Below are positions 43,018-51,527 of a stretch of DNA of 64,000 nt, piece after piece; position 1 is the stretch's first letter; each line of letters starts with the position of its first letter. A model generated the notes under the pieces. That model saw only the letters and a program-made list of their open reading frames with translations, was not told the origin of the DNA and did not search any database. The translations under genes and the position numbers were made by a program. Source of the DNA: Celeribacter indicus (GTDB lineage: Bacteria; Pseudomonadota; Alphaproteobacteria; Rhodobacterales; Rhodobacteraceae); the NCBI RefSeq assembly GCF_000819565.1, contig NZ_CP004393.1, positions 475,001-539,000 of the forward strand. Reading direction: 5' to 3'.

Positions 43018-44324
43018 TCGAGGGAATTCCAGCCGTTCTTACGGGTGTCGGGCTCCTGCTGCTGGCCATGGCCACCGGCATGCCGGTCTTCGTCGCCTTC
43101 CTTGTCGTGAACCTGGGCGCAACGGTCTTTCTGCTCGGGCCCGCCGGGTTCGGGATGTTCGCCGGCAGCTTCTACGAAACCGCCACCAGTCCCTCGCTCG
43201 TGACCATCCCGCTCTTCATCCTGATGGGAGAATTGCTCTTCCGGAGCAGGGCGGTCGAGGTGCTGTTCCAGTCCATCGATACGCTGGTCGGGCGCGTCCG
43301 GGGGCGGCAATACATCCTGTCGATCCTTCTCGCGACCGTCTTCAGCACGCTCTCCGGCGCCGCGATGGGGGTTGCCGCGATGCTCGGGCGATCCCTGCTG
43401 CCGGGCATGATCTCGCGGGGCTACGATGCACGTCTCTCCATCGGGACCATCCTTGCCGGGGCGAGCCTCGCGCCGCTGATCCCGCCAAGCGTCCTCGTCA
43501 TCATCATCGGCACGCTCGCCGGCGTCTCCATCGCGGGCCTTTTGATCGCCGGGATCATTCCGGGGCTGGTCTTCGCCGGGCTCTTCGCGGCCTATGTCTT
43601 CTTCCGGATCTGGCGCAATCCCGCCCTCGCGCCGCAGGACGAGGAGAGGGTCGGGCCGTCGGGCTATCGCGATGTCGCCTTCGCGCTGATCCGGCTGCTC
43701 CCGTTCAGCATCATCATCCTGCTGGTGATGGGATTGATCCTGCTGGGCGTGGCGACGCCGACGGAGGCGGGGGCGATGGGGGTCCTGGGCGCCCTGATCA
43801 CCGCGGCCATCTACCGGAACCTGAGCGTGAGAATGGTGGCGGAATCGGTCGGGGAGTCGGCGAAGATTTCCGCGATGATCCTCATCGTCATGGCAAGTTC
43901 GAAACTGTTCAGCCAGCTCCTCGCGTTCTCCGGCGGAGCAAGCGCGCTGACCGAATGGATCGTCGGGCTCGACGTGTCCTCCTGGACCATGCTCGTCCTG
44001 CTGATGCTGCTGCCCTTCGTGCTGTGCATGTTCATCGACCAGATCGCGCTGATGCTGATCGTCATCCCGATCTACCTGCCGATCATCCAGACCTTTCAAT
44101 ACGACCCGATCTGGTTCTGGCTCCTGTTCCTCGTGAACATCACCGTCGGCGGCATGACCCCGCCGTTCGGATACACGCTCTTCGCCTTGAAGAGCGCGTG
44201 GACCGAGGGATCCCTTTCGACGGTCTTTCGCGCCGCCTGGCCTTTCGTCGCGCTGTTCGTCTTCGGAATGGTGCTTCTCGCGCTGCTGCCGGGGCTGACC
44301 ACCTTTCTGCCGTCCCTGCTCTGA
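43014..44324 (+). CDS. TRAP transporter large permease (DctM family)
   Basis: The product is 436 aa with about 12 membrane segments, the normal size of DctM. ATG 43014 overlaps the dctQ stop (ATGA). Family motifs include LVTIPLFILMGELLFRS, STLSGAAMGVAAMLGRSLLP, AGASLAPLIPPSVLVIIIGT, GVATPTEAGAMGVLGALITA and NITVGGMTPPFGYTLFALKS. It is a Na+-coupled permease that works with the upstream DctP/DctQ. The longer open frame upstream is shadow of dctP/dctQ. Confidence 0.94.
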   Translation: MIEGIPAVLTGVGLLLLAMATGMPVFVAFLVVNLGATVFLLGPAGFGMFAGSFYETATSPSLVTIPLFILMGELLFRSRAVEVLFQSIDTLVGRVRGRQYILSILLATVFSTLSGAAMGVAAMLGRSLLPGMISRGYDARLSIGTILAGASLAPLIPPSVLVIIIGTLAGVSIAGLLIAGIIPGLVFAGLFAAYVFFRIWRNPALAPQDEERVGPSGYRDVAFALIRLLPFSIIILLVMGLILLGVATPTEAGAMGVLGALITAAIYRNLSVRMVAESVGESAKISAMILIVMASSKLFSQLLAFSGGASALTEWIVGLDVSSWTMLVLLMLLPFVLCMFIDQIALMLIVIPIYLPIIQTFQYDPIWFWLLFLVNITVGGMTPPFGYTLFALKSAWTEGSLSTVFRAAWPFVALFVFGMVLLALLPGLTTFLPSLL

Positions 44325-44366
44325 GGGGGCGGTGACCCAAGCACGCTCACCCGCATGGAGGAGACA

Positions 44367-45857
44367 ATGGAAAACGGAATGAAGACATATCAGATATTCA
44401 TCGGAAACGCCTGGAAGGACAGCGCCTCGGGCGAGACCTTCCAGAGCAGCAATCCCTATACCGGGGAGCCCTGGGCCGAAATCCCGAAATGCGACGCACG
44501 GGACGTCGATGCCGCGGTGGATGCGGCGCATGACGCGCTCTATCACGGGGCGTGGGGGAAGATGTCGGCTACCGAGCGCGGAGCCCTGATGAGGAAGCTC
44601 GGGGATCTCGTGGCGCGGGATGCCGACGCCCTCGCCGCCGTCGAAGTCCGCGATAACGGCAAGCTTCTGGCCGAAGTCTCCGGCCAGGTCCTCGGCGTCT
44701 CGCAATGGCTCTATTTCTACGGAGGGCTTGCGGACAAGATCAACGGCGCGGTCATTCCGATCAACAAGCCCGATATGTTCACCTATACCCTGCGCGAGCC
44801 CGTGGGCGTCGTCGCGGCGATCGTGCCGTGGAATTCCCCGCTCATGCTGATGGCCTGGAAACTGGCGCCGGCGCTGGCCGCCGGCTGCACGATGGTGATC
44901 AAGCCGTCGGAACATACCTCGGCCTCGGCCCTCGAATTCGCGGCGCTGGTGCGCGAGGCGGGCTTCCCCGAAGGCGTGGTCAATGTGGTGACGGGATTCG
45001 GCAAGGACGTGGGCGACCGGCTGACGACCCATCCGAAGGTGGCCAAGGTCGCCTTCACCGGCGGGGAGGTGGCCGGGCAGAAGATCATGGAGAGCGCCGC
45101 CTCGACCTTCAAGCGGCTGACGCTGGAACTCGGCGGGAAGTCGGCGCAGGTCGTGTTCCCGGATGCCGATCTCGACGCCGCCGTTTCCGGCGGGATCGCC
45201 GGGATCTTTGCGGCGACGGGGCAGACTTGTATCGCCGGTTCGCGCCTTCTGGTGCACGAGAGCATCTATGACGCCTATGTCGAAAAATTCGTCGCATCGG
45301 CGAAGACGGCGAAGATGGGCGATCCCATGGAGATGACGACGCAGGTCGGGCCGGTAACCACCCAGCCCCAGTTCGACCGGATCCTGTCCTATATCGAGAT
45401 CGCCAAATCCGAGGGCGCGCGCTGCGTTCTCGGCGGTGCGGCCGCCCAGCGGCCCGAATGCGGCAAGGGCTGGTTCATCGAGCCGACGGTCTTCGCGGAT
45501 GTCCGCAACGACATGCGCATCGCCCAGGAGGAAGTCTTCGGCCCCGTGGTCTCCATCATCCCCTTCAAGGAGGACGAGGAGGCCTACGAGCTCGCGAACG
45601 ACACGAATTATGGGCTCGCCGCCGGTGTCTGGACCTCCAGCATCAAGCGCGCGACCGTGGCGCCGAAACGGCTGCGTGCGGGGACGGTGTGGGTCAACAC
45701 CTATCGCGCTGCGAGTTTCCTCATGCCCTTCGGCGGCGTGAAGGCTTCCGGTTTCGGGCGGGAGAACGGCATCGAGGCCATAGACCAGTATCTCGAAACT
45801 AAATCCGTCTGGCTGTCCTATGCGGAGGAGACGAAGAACCCCTTCGTCATGCAATAG
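44367..45857 (+). CDS. Aldehyde dehydrogenase family protein
   Basis: The product is 496 aa, oxidising an aldehyde to an acid with NAD(P)+. ATG 44367 is favoured since GGAGGAGACA precedes it; the upstream ATG at 44355 overlaps that site. The motifs are IVPWNSPLMLMAWKLAPALA, KPSEHTSASALEFA, TGGEVAGQ, the general-base Glu in LELGGKSAQVVF, the nucleophile in ATGQTCIAGSRLLV, and EEVFGPVVSIIPF. It is the last gene of the operon, ending before a large inverted repeat. It probably finishes oxidation of the pathway intermediate. Confidence 0.93.
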   Translation: MENGMKTYQIFIGNAWKDSASGETFQSSNPYTGEPWAEIPKCDARDVDAAVDAAHDALYHGAWGKMSATERGALMRKLGDLVARDADALAAVEVRDNGKLLAEVSGQVLGVSQWLYFYGGLADKINGAVIPINKPDMFTYTLREPVGVVAAIVPWNSPLMLMAWKLAPALAAGCTMVIKPSEHTSASALEFAALVREAGFPEGVVNVVTGFGKDVGDRLTTHPKVAKVAFTGGEVAGQKIMESAASTFKRLTLELGGKSAQVVFPDADLDAAVSGGIAGIFAATGQTCIAGSRLLVHESIYDAYVEKFVASAKTAKMGDPMEMTTQVGPVTTQPQFDRILSYIEIAKSEGARCVLGGAAAQRPECGKGWFIEPTVFADVRNDMRIAQEEVFGPVVSIIPFKEDEEAYELANDTNYGLAAGVWTSSIKRATVAPKRLRAGTVWVNTYRAASFLMPFGGVKASGFGRENGIEAIDQYLETKSVWLSYAEETKNPFVMQ

Positions 45858-45870
45858 CCCGAGCGCGGCT

Positions 45871-45921
45871 GGATCGCGCGCCGGGGAGGCAGTTGTGCGG
45901 CTGCATCCCGGTGCGCGATCC
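45871..45921. terminator. Large inverted repeat, probable bidirectional terminator
   Basis: GGATCGCGCGCCGGG (45871-45885) and CCCGGTGCGCGATCC (45907-45921) pair over 15 bp with one mismatch around a 21-nt loop. A short T run (CCCTTTC) follows on the plus strand. It lies between the convergent aldehyde dehydrogenase and dioxygenase genes, where a shared terminator is expected. Confidence 0.65.
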
Positions 45922-45972
45922 CTTTCAGGCCCCGAGAGCCTCGGGACCGTGCGCTTCGGCAGCAGGGATGCC

Positions 45973-46791
45973 TCAGTAATAGATGAAGCTGCGCATCGAC
46001 ACCGAGCCGATGTCGATCGAGGTGTTCATGAACATGAGCCTGTCCTTCGGGTCCGACGCCCCGGCGACGGTCAGCGCCGGCAGGTAATGGTCGGGAGAAG
46101 GGTGTGCCATGGCGAAGAGAGTGCCGAGCGCCGCCCGGTCGGTCAGCGCGGCATGGTCGCCCGCTGTGAGGCGATCGGCGAAGACCGCGTCGAACTCCTC
46201 CGCCCAGTCATAGGGCAGGCCGCCGCGGCGCATGGTGCGGAGGTTGTGCACGACATTCCCGGATCCGAGGATCAGCACGCCCCGCTCGCGCAGCTCCTTC
46301 AGCGCCTCCCCGATCTCGCGATGGTGGACAAGGTCCTTGGACATGTCGATCGAGAGCTGGAAGACCGGAACATCCGCCTCAGGATAGAGGAATTTCAGCA
46401 CTGACCATGCGCCGTGGTCGAGCCCCCAGCTGTCGTCGCCTTCGGCATGGTGGCTCGCCAGCAGGCTCACCACCTCCTGCGCCATCTCCGGGGTGCCGGG
46501 GGCGGGATATTGCTGGGCGAAAAGTTCATCGGGAAAGCCATAGAAATCGTGGATCGTCCTCGGCATCCGCGAGATGTCCACGAGGGTCGAGCCCTGCGTC
46601 ATCCAGTGGGCGGAGACGACGAGGATCGCCTGCGGGCGCGGCAGCGCATGGCCGAGTGCGGCCCAGCTGCGGGCATAGTCGTTGTCCTCGATCGCGTTCA
46701 TCGGACTGCCATGTCCGAGGAAGACGACCGGCAGGCGGTCGGAGGTCCGGAGGCCGTCCCTGAGGGCCTGAAGCTGTTGAACGATGCTCAT
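45973..46791 (-). CDS. LigB/DODA-type extradiol dioxygenase family protein (YgiD-like)
   Basis: The product is 272 aa from ATG 46791. It resembles 4,5-DOPA-extradiol dioxygenase (YgiD): FLGHGSPMNAIEDNDYAR with a metal-binding His, ILVVSAHWMTQGSTLVD, SWGLDHGAWSVLKFLYPEAD, SIDMSKDLVHHREIGEAL, then GSGNVVHNLRTM. The fold binds Fe or Zn and opens catechol rings; the natural substrate of bacterial members is uncertain. It is divergent from a LysR gene that probably regulates it. Confidence 0.9.
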   Translation of the reverse strand: MSIVQQLQALRDGLRTSDRLPVVFLGHGSPMNAIEDNDYARSWAALGHALPRPQAILVVSAHWMTQGSTLVDISRMPRTIHDFYGFPDELFAQQYPAPGTPEMAQEVVSLLASHHAEGDDSWGLDHGAWSVLKFLYPEADVPVFQLSIDMSKDLVHHREIGEALKELRERGVLILGSGNVVHNLRTMRRGGLPYDWAEEFDAVFADRLTAGDHAALTDRAALGTLFAMAHPSPDHYLPALTVAGASDPKDRLMFMNTSIDIGSVSMRSFIYY

Positions 46792-46949
46792 GGCGGGTGT
46801 CCTTTCGGTTTCCGGCCTCATGGGGCCGGTGTCGATGCGGGACCGGAGCGGGGCCCCGGCTATCGGACATAAGATGTGGCTTGTCGTATCGGAATGAAAT
46901 GGCGAAGATATGGAATGACTTTCTCTGAAATGTTCCGAATGGAGGCAGC

Positions 46950-47876
46950 ATGGACCTGATCCGCACATTGCGCGTGTTCGTCGCCACGGCGGAAACCGGC
47001 TCCTTCACCGCGGCGGCCCGGAGGCTCGGGATCTCGAACCGGCTCACCTCGAAAGACCTCGCGGATCTGGAGGCGCGTCTCGGCACGCGCTTGTTCCAGC
47101 GCACCACGCGCAAGCTCGGGCTGACCCCTGCCGGTGCGGAGCTTCTGGCCCGCGCGCCCGCGGTGATCGAGGAGGTCGACGACATGCTCGGTGCGATCCG
47201 CGAGGACAGCCAGGGGTTCTCCGGCGTGCTCAGGATCTCCGCGCCGGTCACCTTCGGCGAGATTTATCTCGCGCGGATGCTGAGTCGGTTCGCGGCGCCG
47301 CACCCGGATCTCACCATCGACCTGCGCCTGGACGACGCCTATGCGGATCTCGCGGGCGAGGGGATCGACCTTGCCTTCCGCATCGGCACGCCGGACAGCT
47401 TCGCGCTCCGGCAGCGCAGGATCGGCGCGATCCGCTCCGTTGTCGTGGCTTCGCCCGGCTACCTCTCGGACCATCCCGCGCCGGTGCGGCCGGAGGATCT
47501 TCTTGCCCACGACTGTATCCTCGATTCGAACCGCCGCGATGCCGGGCGCTGGATCTTCCTGCGCGACGGCGCGGAACAGGCGGTCGAGGTCAGGAGCCGG
47601 TTCCACGTCAACAGCGCCCGCGCCGCGCGGGATCTCGCGCTCGCGGGGCTGGGCATCGCCTTCTGCCCGCGCTTCGTGCTGGGTGATGCGCTGGAGACGG
47701 GGCGGCTCATCGCAGTGCTCGACGCCGTGGAGCGCCCCGCCCATCCGCTCGGCATCGTCTATCTCGAGGGCCGCACCCTCCCGCGCAAGGTCCGGGCGCT
47801 GATCGACTTCGCGGTGGAGGATATTCGGCGCTCCGGCGCCGTCACGGGCTTGCGGACCGCGGATGACTTGACCTGA
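46950..47876 (+). CDS. LysR-family transcriptional regulator
   Basis: The product is 308 aa. The helix-turn-helix is RTLRVFVATAETGSFTAAAR followed by RLGISNRLTSKDLADLEARL. The winged part is LFQRTTRKLGLTPAGAELL. The effector-binding domain is of the CrgA/DsdC-like type (GVLRISAPVTFGEIYLARML). It starts after GGAGGCAGC and is divergent from the dioxygenase gene with a 158-bp gap. That gap contains the repeated word GGAATGA, a possible part of the operator. Confidence 0.92.
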   Translation: MDLIRTLRVFVATAETGSFTAAARRLGISNRLTSKDLADLEARLGTRLFQRTTRKLGLTPAGAELLARAPAVIEEVDDMLGAIREDSQGFSGVLRISAPVTFGEIYLARMLSRFAAPHPDLTIDLRLDDAYADLAGEGIDLAFRIGTPDSFALRQRRIGAIRSVVVASPGYLSDHPAPVRPEDLLAHDCILDSNRRDAGRWIFLRDGAEQAVEVRSRFHVNSARAARDLALAGLGIAFCPRFVLGDALETGRLIAVLDAVERPAHPLGIVYLEGRTLPRKVRALIDFAVEDIRRSGAVTGLRTADDLT

Positions 47877-47967
47877 GCCAAGGCACGGGCGGACACTTGT
47901 CGCCAAACTGGGGAGGAACGCGTCCGCGGCCGGCGGGCGCGACAGTTCGCGTTTGGAGGACAGTGAC

Positions 47968-49884
47968 ATGAAAACCGTGACCGTTCTTGGCCCGTCGCAA
48001 TCCGGAAAGACGACACTGGCGGCGGCGCTCGCCGCGCTGGAGGGCGCCCCGCCGTCTCCCCTCGCCCTTTTCGGCGGGACGGCCGTCACCGCCTTTCGCT
48101 ATCTCGGGGAGGATTGGGCGGTGCTCGACTGTCCGGGGGGCGGCGATGCGCTCGCCTGGTGCGGCGCGGCGCTGGTGGCGAGCGATGCCGCGGTGCTCTG
48201 CGTCCCGGCGGAGGCCGAGGCGGCGGTGCTCGCCGCGCCCTATCTGCGGCTGCTCGAGGAGGCGGGTCTGCCGACCCTCGTCTTCGTCAACAAACTGGAC
48301 GCGGCGCGGGACCGCATGAGCGAGGTGGCCGCGGCGCTCCAGACCTATTCGCGCCATGGAATCGTCCTGCGCGAAGTGCCGATCCGCGAGGGCGACAGGA
48401 TAACCGGCATGGTCGACCTGATTTCCGAACGCGCATGGCAGTTCAACGACGGCGCACGCTCTTCGCTGGTCGAACTGCCCGCCGCGATGCGGGCACGGGA
48501 GGCGGAGGCGCGGGCGGACCTGCTCGAGCATCTCGCGGATTTCGACGATCATCTGCTCGAGGAGCTGGTCGAGGACCGCAGGCCGATGGACGCGGAGCTT
48601 TACGAGGTCGCCACGCGGGTTCTGCAACATCACGACCTGATCCCCGCCTTCCTCGGTTCCGCGAGCCAGGGCGACGGGCTCAACCGCCTGATGAAGGGGC
48701 TGCGCCACGAGGTGCCGGGGGTGGAGGCGCTGTCCGCCCGCCTCGGGGAAGCGCCGCTCGCCGTCGGGATCTTCGCCGATCAGGTGAAGCACCTCGGAAA
48801 GACCGTGCTGATTCGCGCGGTGGGCGGCGAGATCGGGGCCGGGGTGCAGCTGGCGGGCGGCGCGGTCGGCAGCCTCGTGGGCCTCGACGGCAAGACCCCG
48901 GTGACGAGTCTTCCGCCGGGAAATCTCGCGCTGACGGTGAAGACGGAACACCTGTCTCTGCGCGATCCGCTCTATGCCGCCGGGGCGGCCCACCCCGCAC
49001 CGGACTGGGCGCGGCCGCATGTTGGGGGCACCCGCGTTCTGCTCTCCCCGGAGAACGAGCGAGACGAGGCCCGCCTCTCGACGGCACTCGCGAAGCTGTC
49101 GGAGATAGATCCGGGCCTCGCCCTAGAACAGGAGGCGCAGAGCGGCAAGAGCGTGCTCGCCACGCAGGGGCCGCTGCACCAGCGCGGCGTGATCGAGAAG
49201 CTCGGACAGGATTTTGGCCTCTCGCTCACCCTGGCGCCGCTTCCGGCAGCCTTGCGGGAAACCGTCTCGCGGCCGGCGCGCATGCACCACCGTCACCGCA
49301 AGCAATCCGGCGGGGCGGGCCAGTTCGCCGATGTGGTGATCGAGATCGCTCCCCTGCCGCGCGGTTCGGGTTTCGAATTTTCGGAGACGGTGAAAGGCGG
49401 TGCGGTGCCGCGCAACTATATTCCCGCGGTGGAGGCCGGCGTGCGCGATGCGCTTGCCGGGGGGCCGAACGGATGCCCCGTCGTCGATCTGCGGGTGACG
49501 CTCACCGACGGGAAGCATCATGCCGTCGACAGTTCCGATTTCGCCTTCCGCACGGCGGGCCGGGCCGCGACGCGGGAGGCGCTGTCGGCGGCGAAGCCGG
49601 TGCTGCTCCAGCCCGTCGACCGGGTCGAGATCCATGTGCCGGGTTGCTTTTCCGGCGCACTCGTGCCGCTCGTGACGGGGTTGAAGGGACAGGTCCTCGG
49701 GTTCGAGGCCCATCCCGATGCGGCCGGATGGGACGTCTTCACGGCGCTCCTGCCGGCGGCGAGCGAGGAGGCGTTGGCGCAGGCGCTGGGTTCGGCCTGC
49801 CGGGGAACGGCCTGGTACGAGGCCGCGCTCGACCACTACGAGGAAACGCGGGGTGACGCCGGCACGCTGGCGGCTGCGGTCTGA
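47968..49884 (+). CDS. EF-G-like protein with degenerate GTPase motifs
   Basis: The product is 638 aa from ATG 47968 after TTTGGAGGACAGTG, shorter than EF-G (about 700). It keeps the EF-G domain order, with domain IV/V blocks HHRHRKQSGGAGQFADVVIE and PGCFSGALVPLVTGLKGQVL. The GTPase domain is odd. The P-loop is GPSQSGKTT (about 8-16) and NKLD is at 108-111, but G3 reads DCPGGGDA in place of DTPGHVDF, so the catalytic His is gone. The switch I region is nearly absent. It resembles the accessory EF-G-like (EF-G2) proteins. Translation elongation is unlikely; ribosome binding without normal GTP hydrolysis is possible. Confidence 0.85.
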   Translation: MKTVTVLGPSQSGKTTLAAALAALEGAPPSPLALFGGTAVTAFRYLGEDWAVLDCPGGGDALAWCGAALVASDAAVLCVPAEAEAAVLAAPYLRLLEEAGLPTLVFVNKLDAARDRMSEVAAALQTYSRHGIVLREVPIREGDRITGMVDLISERAWQFNDGARSSLVELPAAMRAREAEARADLLEHLADFDDHLLEELVEDRRPMDAELYEVATRVLQHHDLIPAFLGSASQGDGLNRLMKGLRHEVPGVEALSARLGEAPLAVGIFADQVKHLGKTVLIRAVGGEIGAGVQLAGGAVGSLVGLDGKTPVTSLPPGNLALTVKTEHLSLRDPLYAAGAAHPAPDWARPHVGGTRVLLSPENERDEARLSTALAKLSEIDPGLALEQEAQSGKSVLATQGPLHQRGVIEKLGQDFGLSLTLAPLPAALRETVSRPARMHHRHRKQSGGAGQFADVVIEIAPLPRGSGFEFSETVKGGAVPRNYIPAVEAGVRDALAGGPNGCPVVDLRVTLTDGKHHAVDSSDFAFRTAGRAATREALSAAKPVLLQPVDRVEIHVPGCFSGALVPLVTGLKGQVLGFEAHPDAAGWDVFTALLPAASEEALAQALGSACRGTAWYEAALDHYEETRGDAGTLAAAV

Positions 49885-49965
49885 GCCGCCGCCGGGGGAG
49901 GCGGGGCAAGGCCGCGGCGGCGCCTGCGCCGCTTGCGGACGGCTTCGACAATTGACTAAAACACT

Positions 49966-49980
49966 CGGATATAGTATCCG
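49966..49980. promoter_or_regulatory. Palindrome before the exbB-exbD-tonB genes
   Basis: CGGATA-TAG-TATCCG is a perfect 6-bp dyad. It sits where a -10 element would lie relative to TTGACT at 49952, 63 bp before the exbB ATG. A repressor site overlapping the promoter, for instance for an iron or metal regulator, is a reasonable guess. Confidence 0.45.
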
Positions 49981-50042
49981 CGCCCAAAGGCTAGCCGGAA
50001 GATCGTTCGCCAGCCGTTCCCAAAGTCAATGGACCCGTCTTC

Positions 50043-50717
50043 ATGCCCTTCTCCGAAACGCTCGCACCGATTCTCGATTTTCTTGAAAAGGGGGGGATCT
50101 CGATCTGGGTGATCGCGGCCCTCTCCGTCATCACGCTCGCGCTCATCCTGTGGAAGGTCTGGGACCTGATGCTGCTTGGCGCGTGGAGCAACGGACGCGT
50201 CGTGAGCCGGGCGCTCCAGGACTGGCAGAACGGCCGCGACCGTGAGGCGCTCGAGCGGCTGAGCAAGCGCCGCACGGTGCGCGCAAAGCTCACGCGCACG
50301 GCGATAGAGGCCCATGGCAACACGGCTTTCGACGACGATGCCGCCGCGGCGGAGACTGGGCGTGTCGCCAAATCCCTGCTGGCACGCGCGCGGGGCGGGC
50401 TGCGCCCGCTCGAACTGATCGCGACCATCGCGCCGCTTCTCGGTCTTCTGGGCACGGTGCTCGGGATGATCTCCGCGTTCCAGGCGCTTCAGGACGCCGG
50501 CAGCCGGGCGGATCCGGCGATGCTCGCGGGCGGGATCTGGGAGGCGCTGCTGACCACCGCCGCCGGTATGGCGGTCGCGATCCCGGCCTCGATGGCACTT
50601 ACCTGGTTCGAATCGGTCACCGACCGGCTGCGCCTTGAATTCGAAGATGCCGCGACACGGGTGTTCCTGCGCCCGCGTCGACGCGATGCCGAGAAGCTGC
50701 CGCTCGCGGCGGAGTGA
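50043..50717 (+). CDS. MotA/TolQ/ExbB proton-channel family protein
   Basis: The product is 224 aa. The first membrane helix is GGISIWVIAALSVITLALIL, and the conserved block ATIAPLLGLLGTVLGMISAF lies in the second. A third helix follows (TTAAGMAVAIPASMALTW). This is the ExbB-type subunit of a proton-driven energy transducer. The next genes encode two ExbD-like proteins and a TonB-like protein, so it probably powers an outer-membrane transporter. Confidence 0.92.
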   Translation: MPFSETLAPILDFLEKGGISIWVIAALSVITLALILWKVWDLMLLGAWSNGRVVSRALQDWQNGRDREALERLSKRRTVRAKLTRTAIEAHGNTAFDDDAAAAETGRVAKSLLARARGGLRPLELIATIAPLLGLLGTVLGMISAFQALQDAGSRADPAMLAGGIWEALLTTAAGMAVAIPASMALTWFESVTDRLRLEFEDAATRVFLRPRRRDAEKLPLAAE

Positions 50718-50724
50718 CAGGACC

Positions 50725-51102
50725 ATGACTTTCGACGAACCACGCCCGCGCCGACGCCCCTCGCTCACGCCGATGATCGACGTGGTTTTTCTTCTGCTCG
50801 TCTTCTTCATGCTCGCCTCCCGCTTCGGCATGGACATGCAGATCCCGCTGACCCTTGCCGGCGCCTCGACGACGCCCTATTCCGGCCCGCCCCGCCTCGT
50901 GGATATCGACGAGACGGGGATCCGCCTCAACGGCGGCGAAGTGGAGGAGGACGGGCTTGCCGCCGCCCTCGAGCCGCTGATGGAGGAGCCGACCGACGTG
51001 ATCATTCTGCGTCCGGGCGAAGAGGTGCCGCTGCAACGCCTCGTGGCGGTGATGGACAGCCTGGCGGTCGCCGGTCTCACCAGTCTGGTGGTGCTCGAAT
51101 GA
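50725..51102 (+). CDS. ExbD/TolR-family protein (first copy)
   Basis: The product is 125 aa from ATG 50725, 7 nt after exbB. A single N-terminal membrane helix carries the essential Asp in PSLTPMIDVVFLLLVFFMLA. The periplasmic domain has DIDETGIRLNGGEVEEDGLA and VPLQRLVAVMDSLAVAGLTS. Its stop overlaps the next gene. Confidence 0.9.
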   Translation: MTFDEPRPRRRPSLTPMIDVVFLLLVFFMLASRFGMDMQIPLTLAGASTTPYSGPPRLVDIDETGIRLNGGEVEEDGLAAALEPLMEEPTDVIILRPGEEVPLQRLVAVMDSLAVAGLTSLVVLE

Positions 51103-51527
51103 AACGGCTCGATTTTGCCCCGCCGCCGCGCCCGCCGAAAGGCGAGAGCATCGTCCCGATGATCAATGTGGTCTTTCTGCTGCTCATCTTCTTCCTGATG
51201 ACCGCGCAGATCGCCCCGCCCGAACCCTTCGACCTGTCCCCGCCCGCCGCGGCGAGCGAGACCCCTGCGGAGGCGGAAATGACTGTCTATCTCGGCCCCG
51301 AGGGAGAGCTCGGCTTTCAGGACGCACAGGGCGAGGAGGCGGTGTTCCATGCGCTCGAACGCACCCGGATCGAACTCTGCGCCGACGGCGGCTGTGCCGG
51401 GTCGGAGGCCATGCCGCTCCGGGTCAAGGCGGACGAGACCGTGCCCGCGCTCACCCTCGCCCGGCTCCTGCCGCGGCTGGCGGAGATCGGCTTTTCCGAT
51501 GTCGAACTGGTGACGGAGGCCCAATGA
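51099..51527 (+). CDS. ExbD/TolR-family protein (second copy)
   Basis: The product is 142 aa. The N-terminal helix is ESIVPMINVVFLLLIFFLMT. The position that is Asp in the first copy (PMIDVV) is Asn here (PMINVV). In ExbD/TolR the Asp in this helix is needed for proton transfer, so this copy may be structural only and form a mixed complex with the first. It overlaps both neighbours by 4 nt. Confidence 0.9.
   Translation: MKRLDFAPPPRPPKGESIVPMINVVFLLLIFFLMTAQIAPPEPFDLSPPAAASETPAEAEMTVYLGPEGELGFQDAQGEEAVFHALERTRIELCADGGCAGSEAMPLRVKADETVPALTLARLLPRLAEIGFSDVELVTEAQ

Noticed and set aside
42918..45854. A 978-codon frame antisense to dctM and the aldehyde dehydrogenase gene
   Set aside because: Low-complexity His/Arg/Glu-rich shadow; both plus-strand genes are complete.
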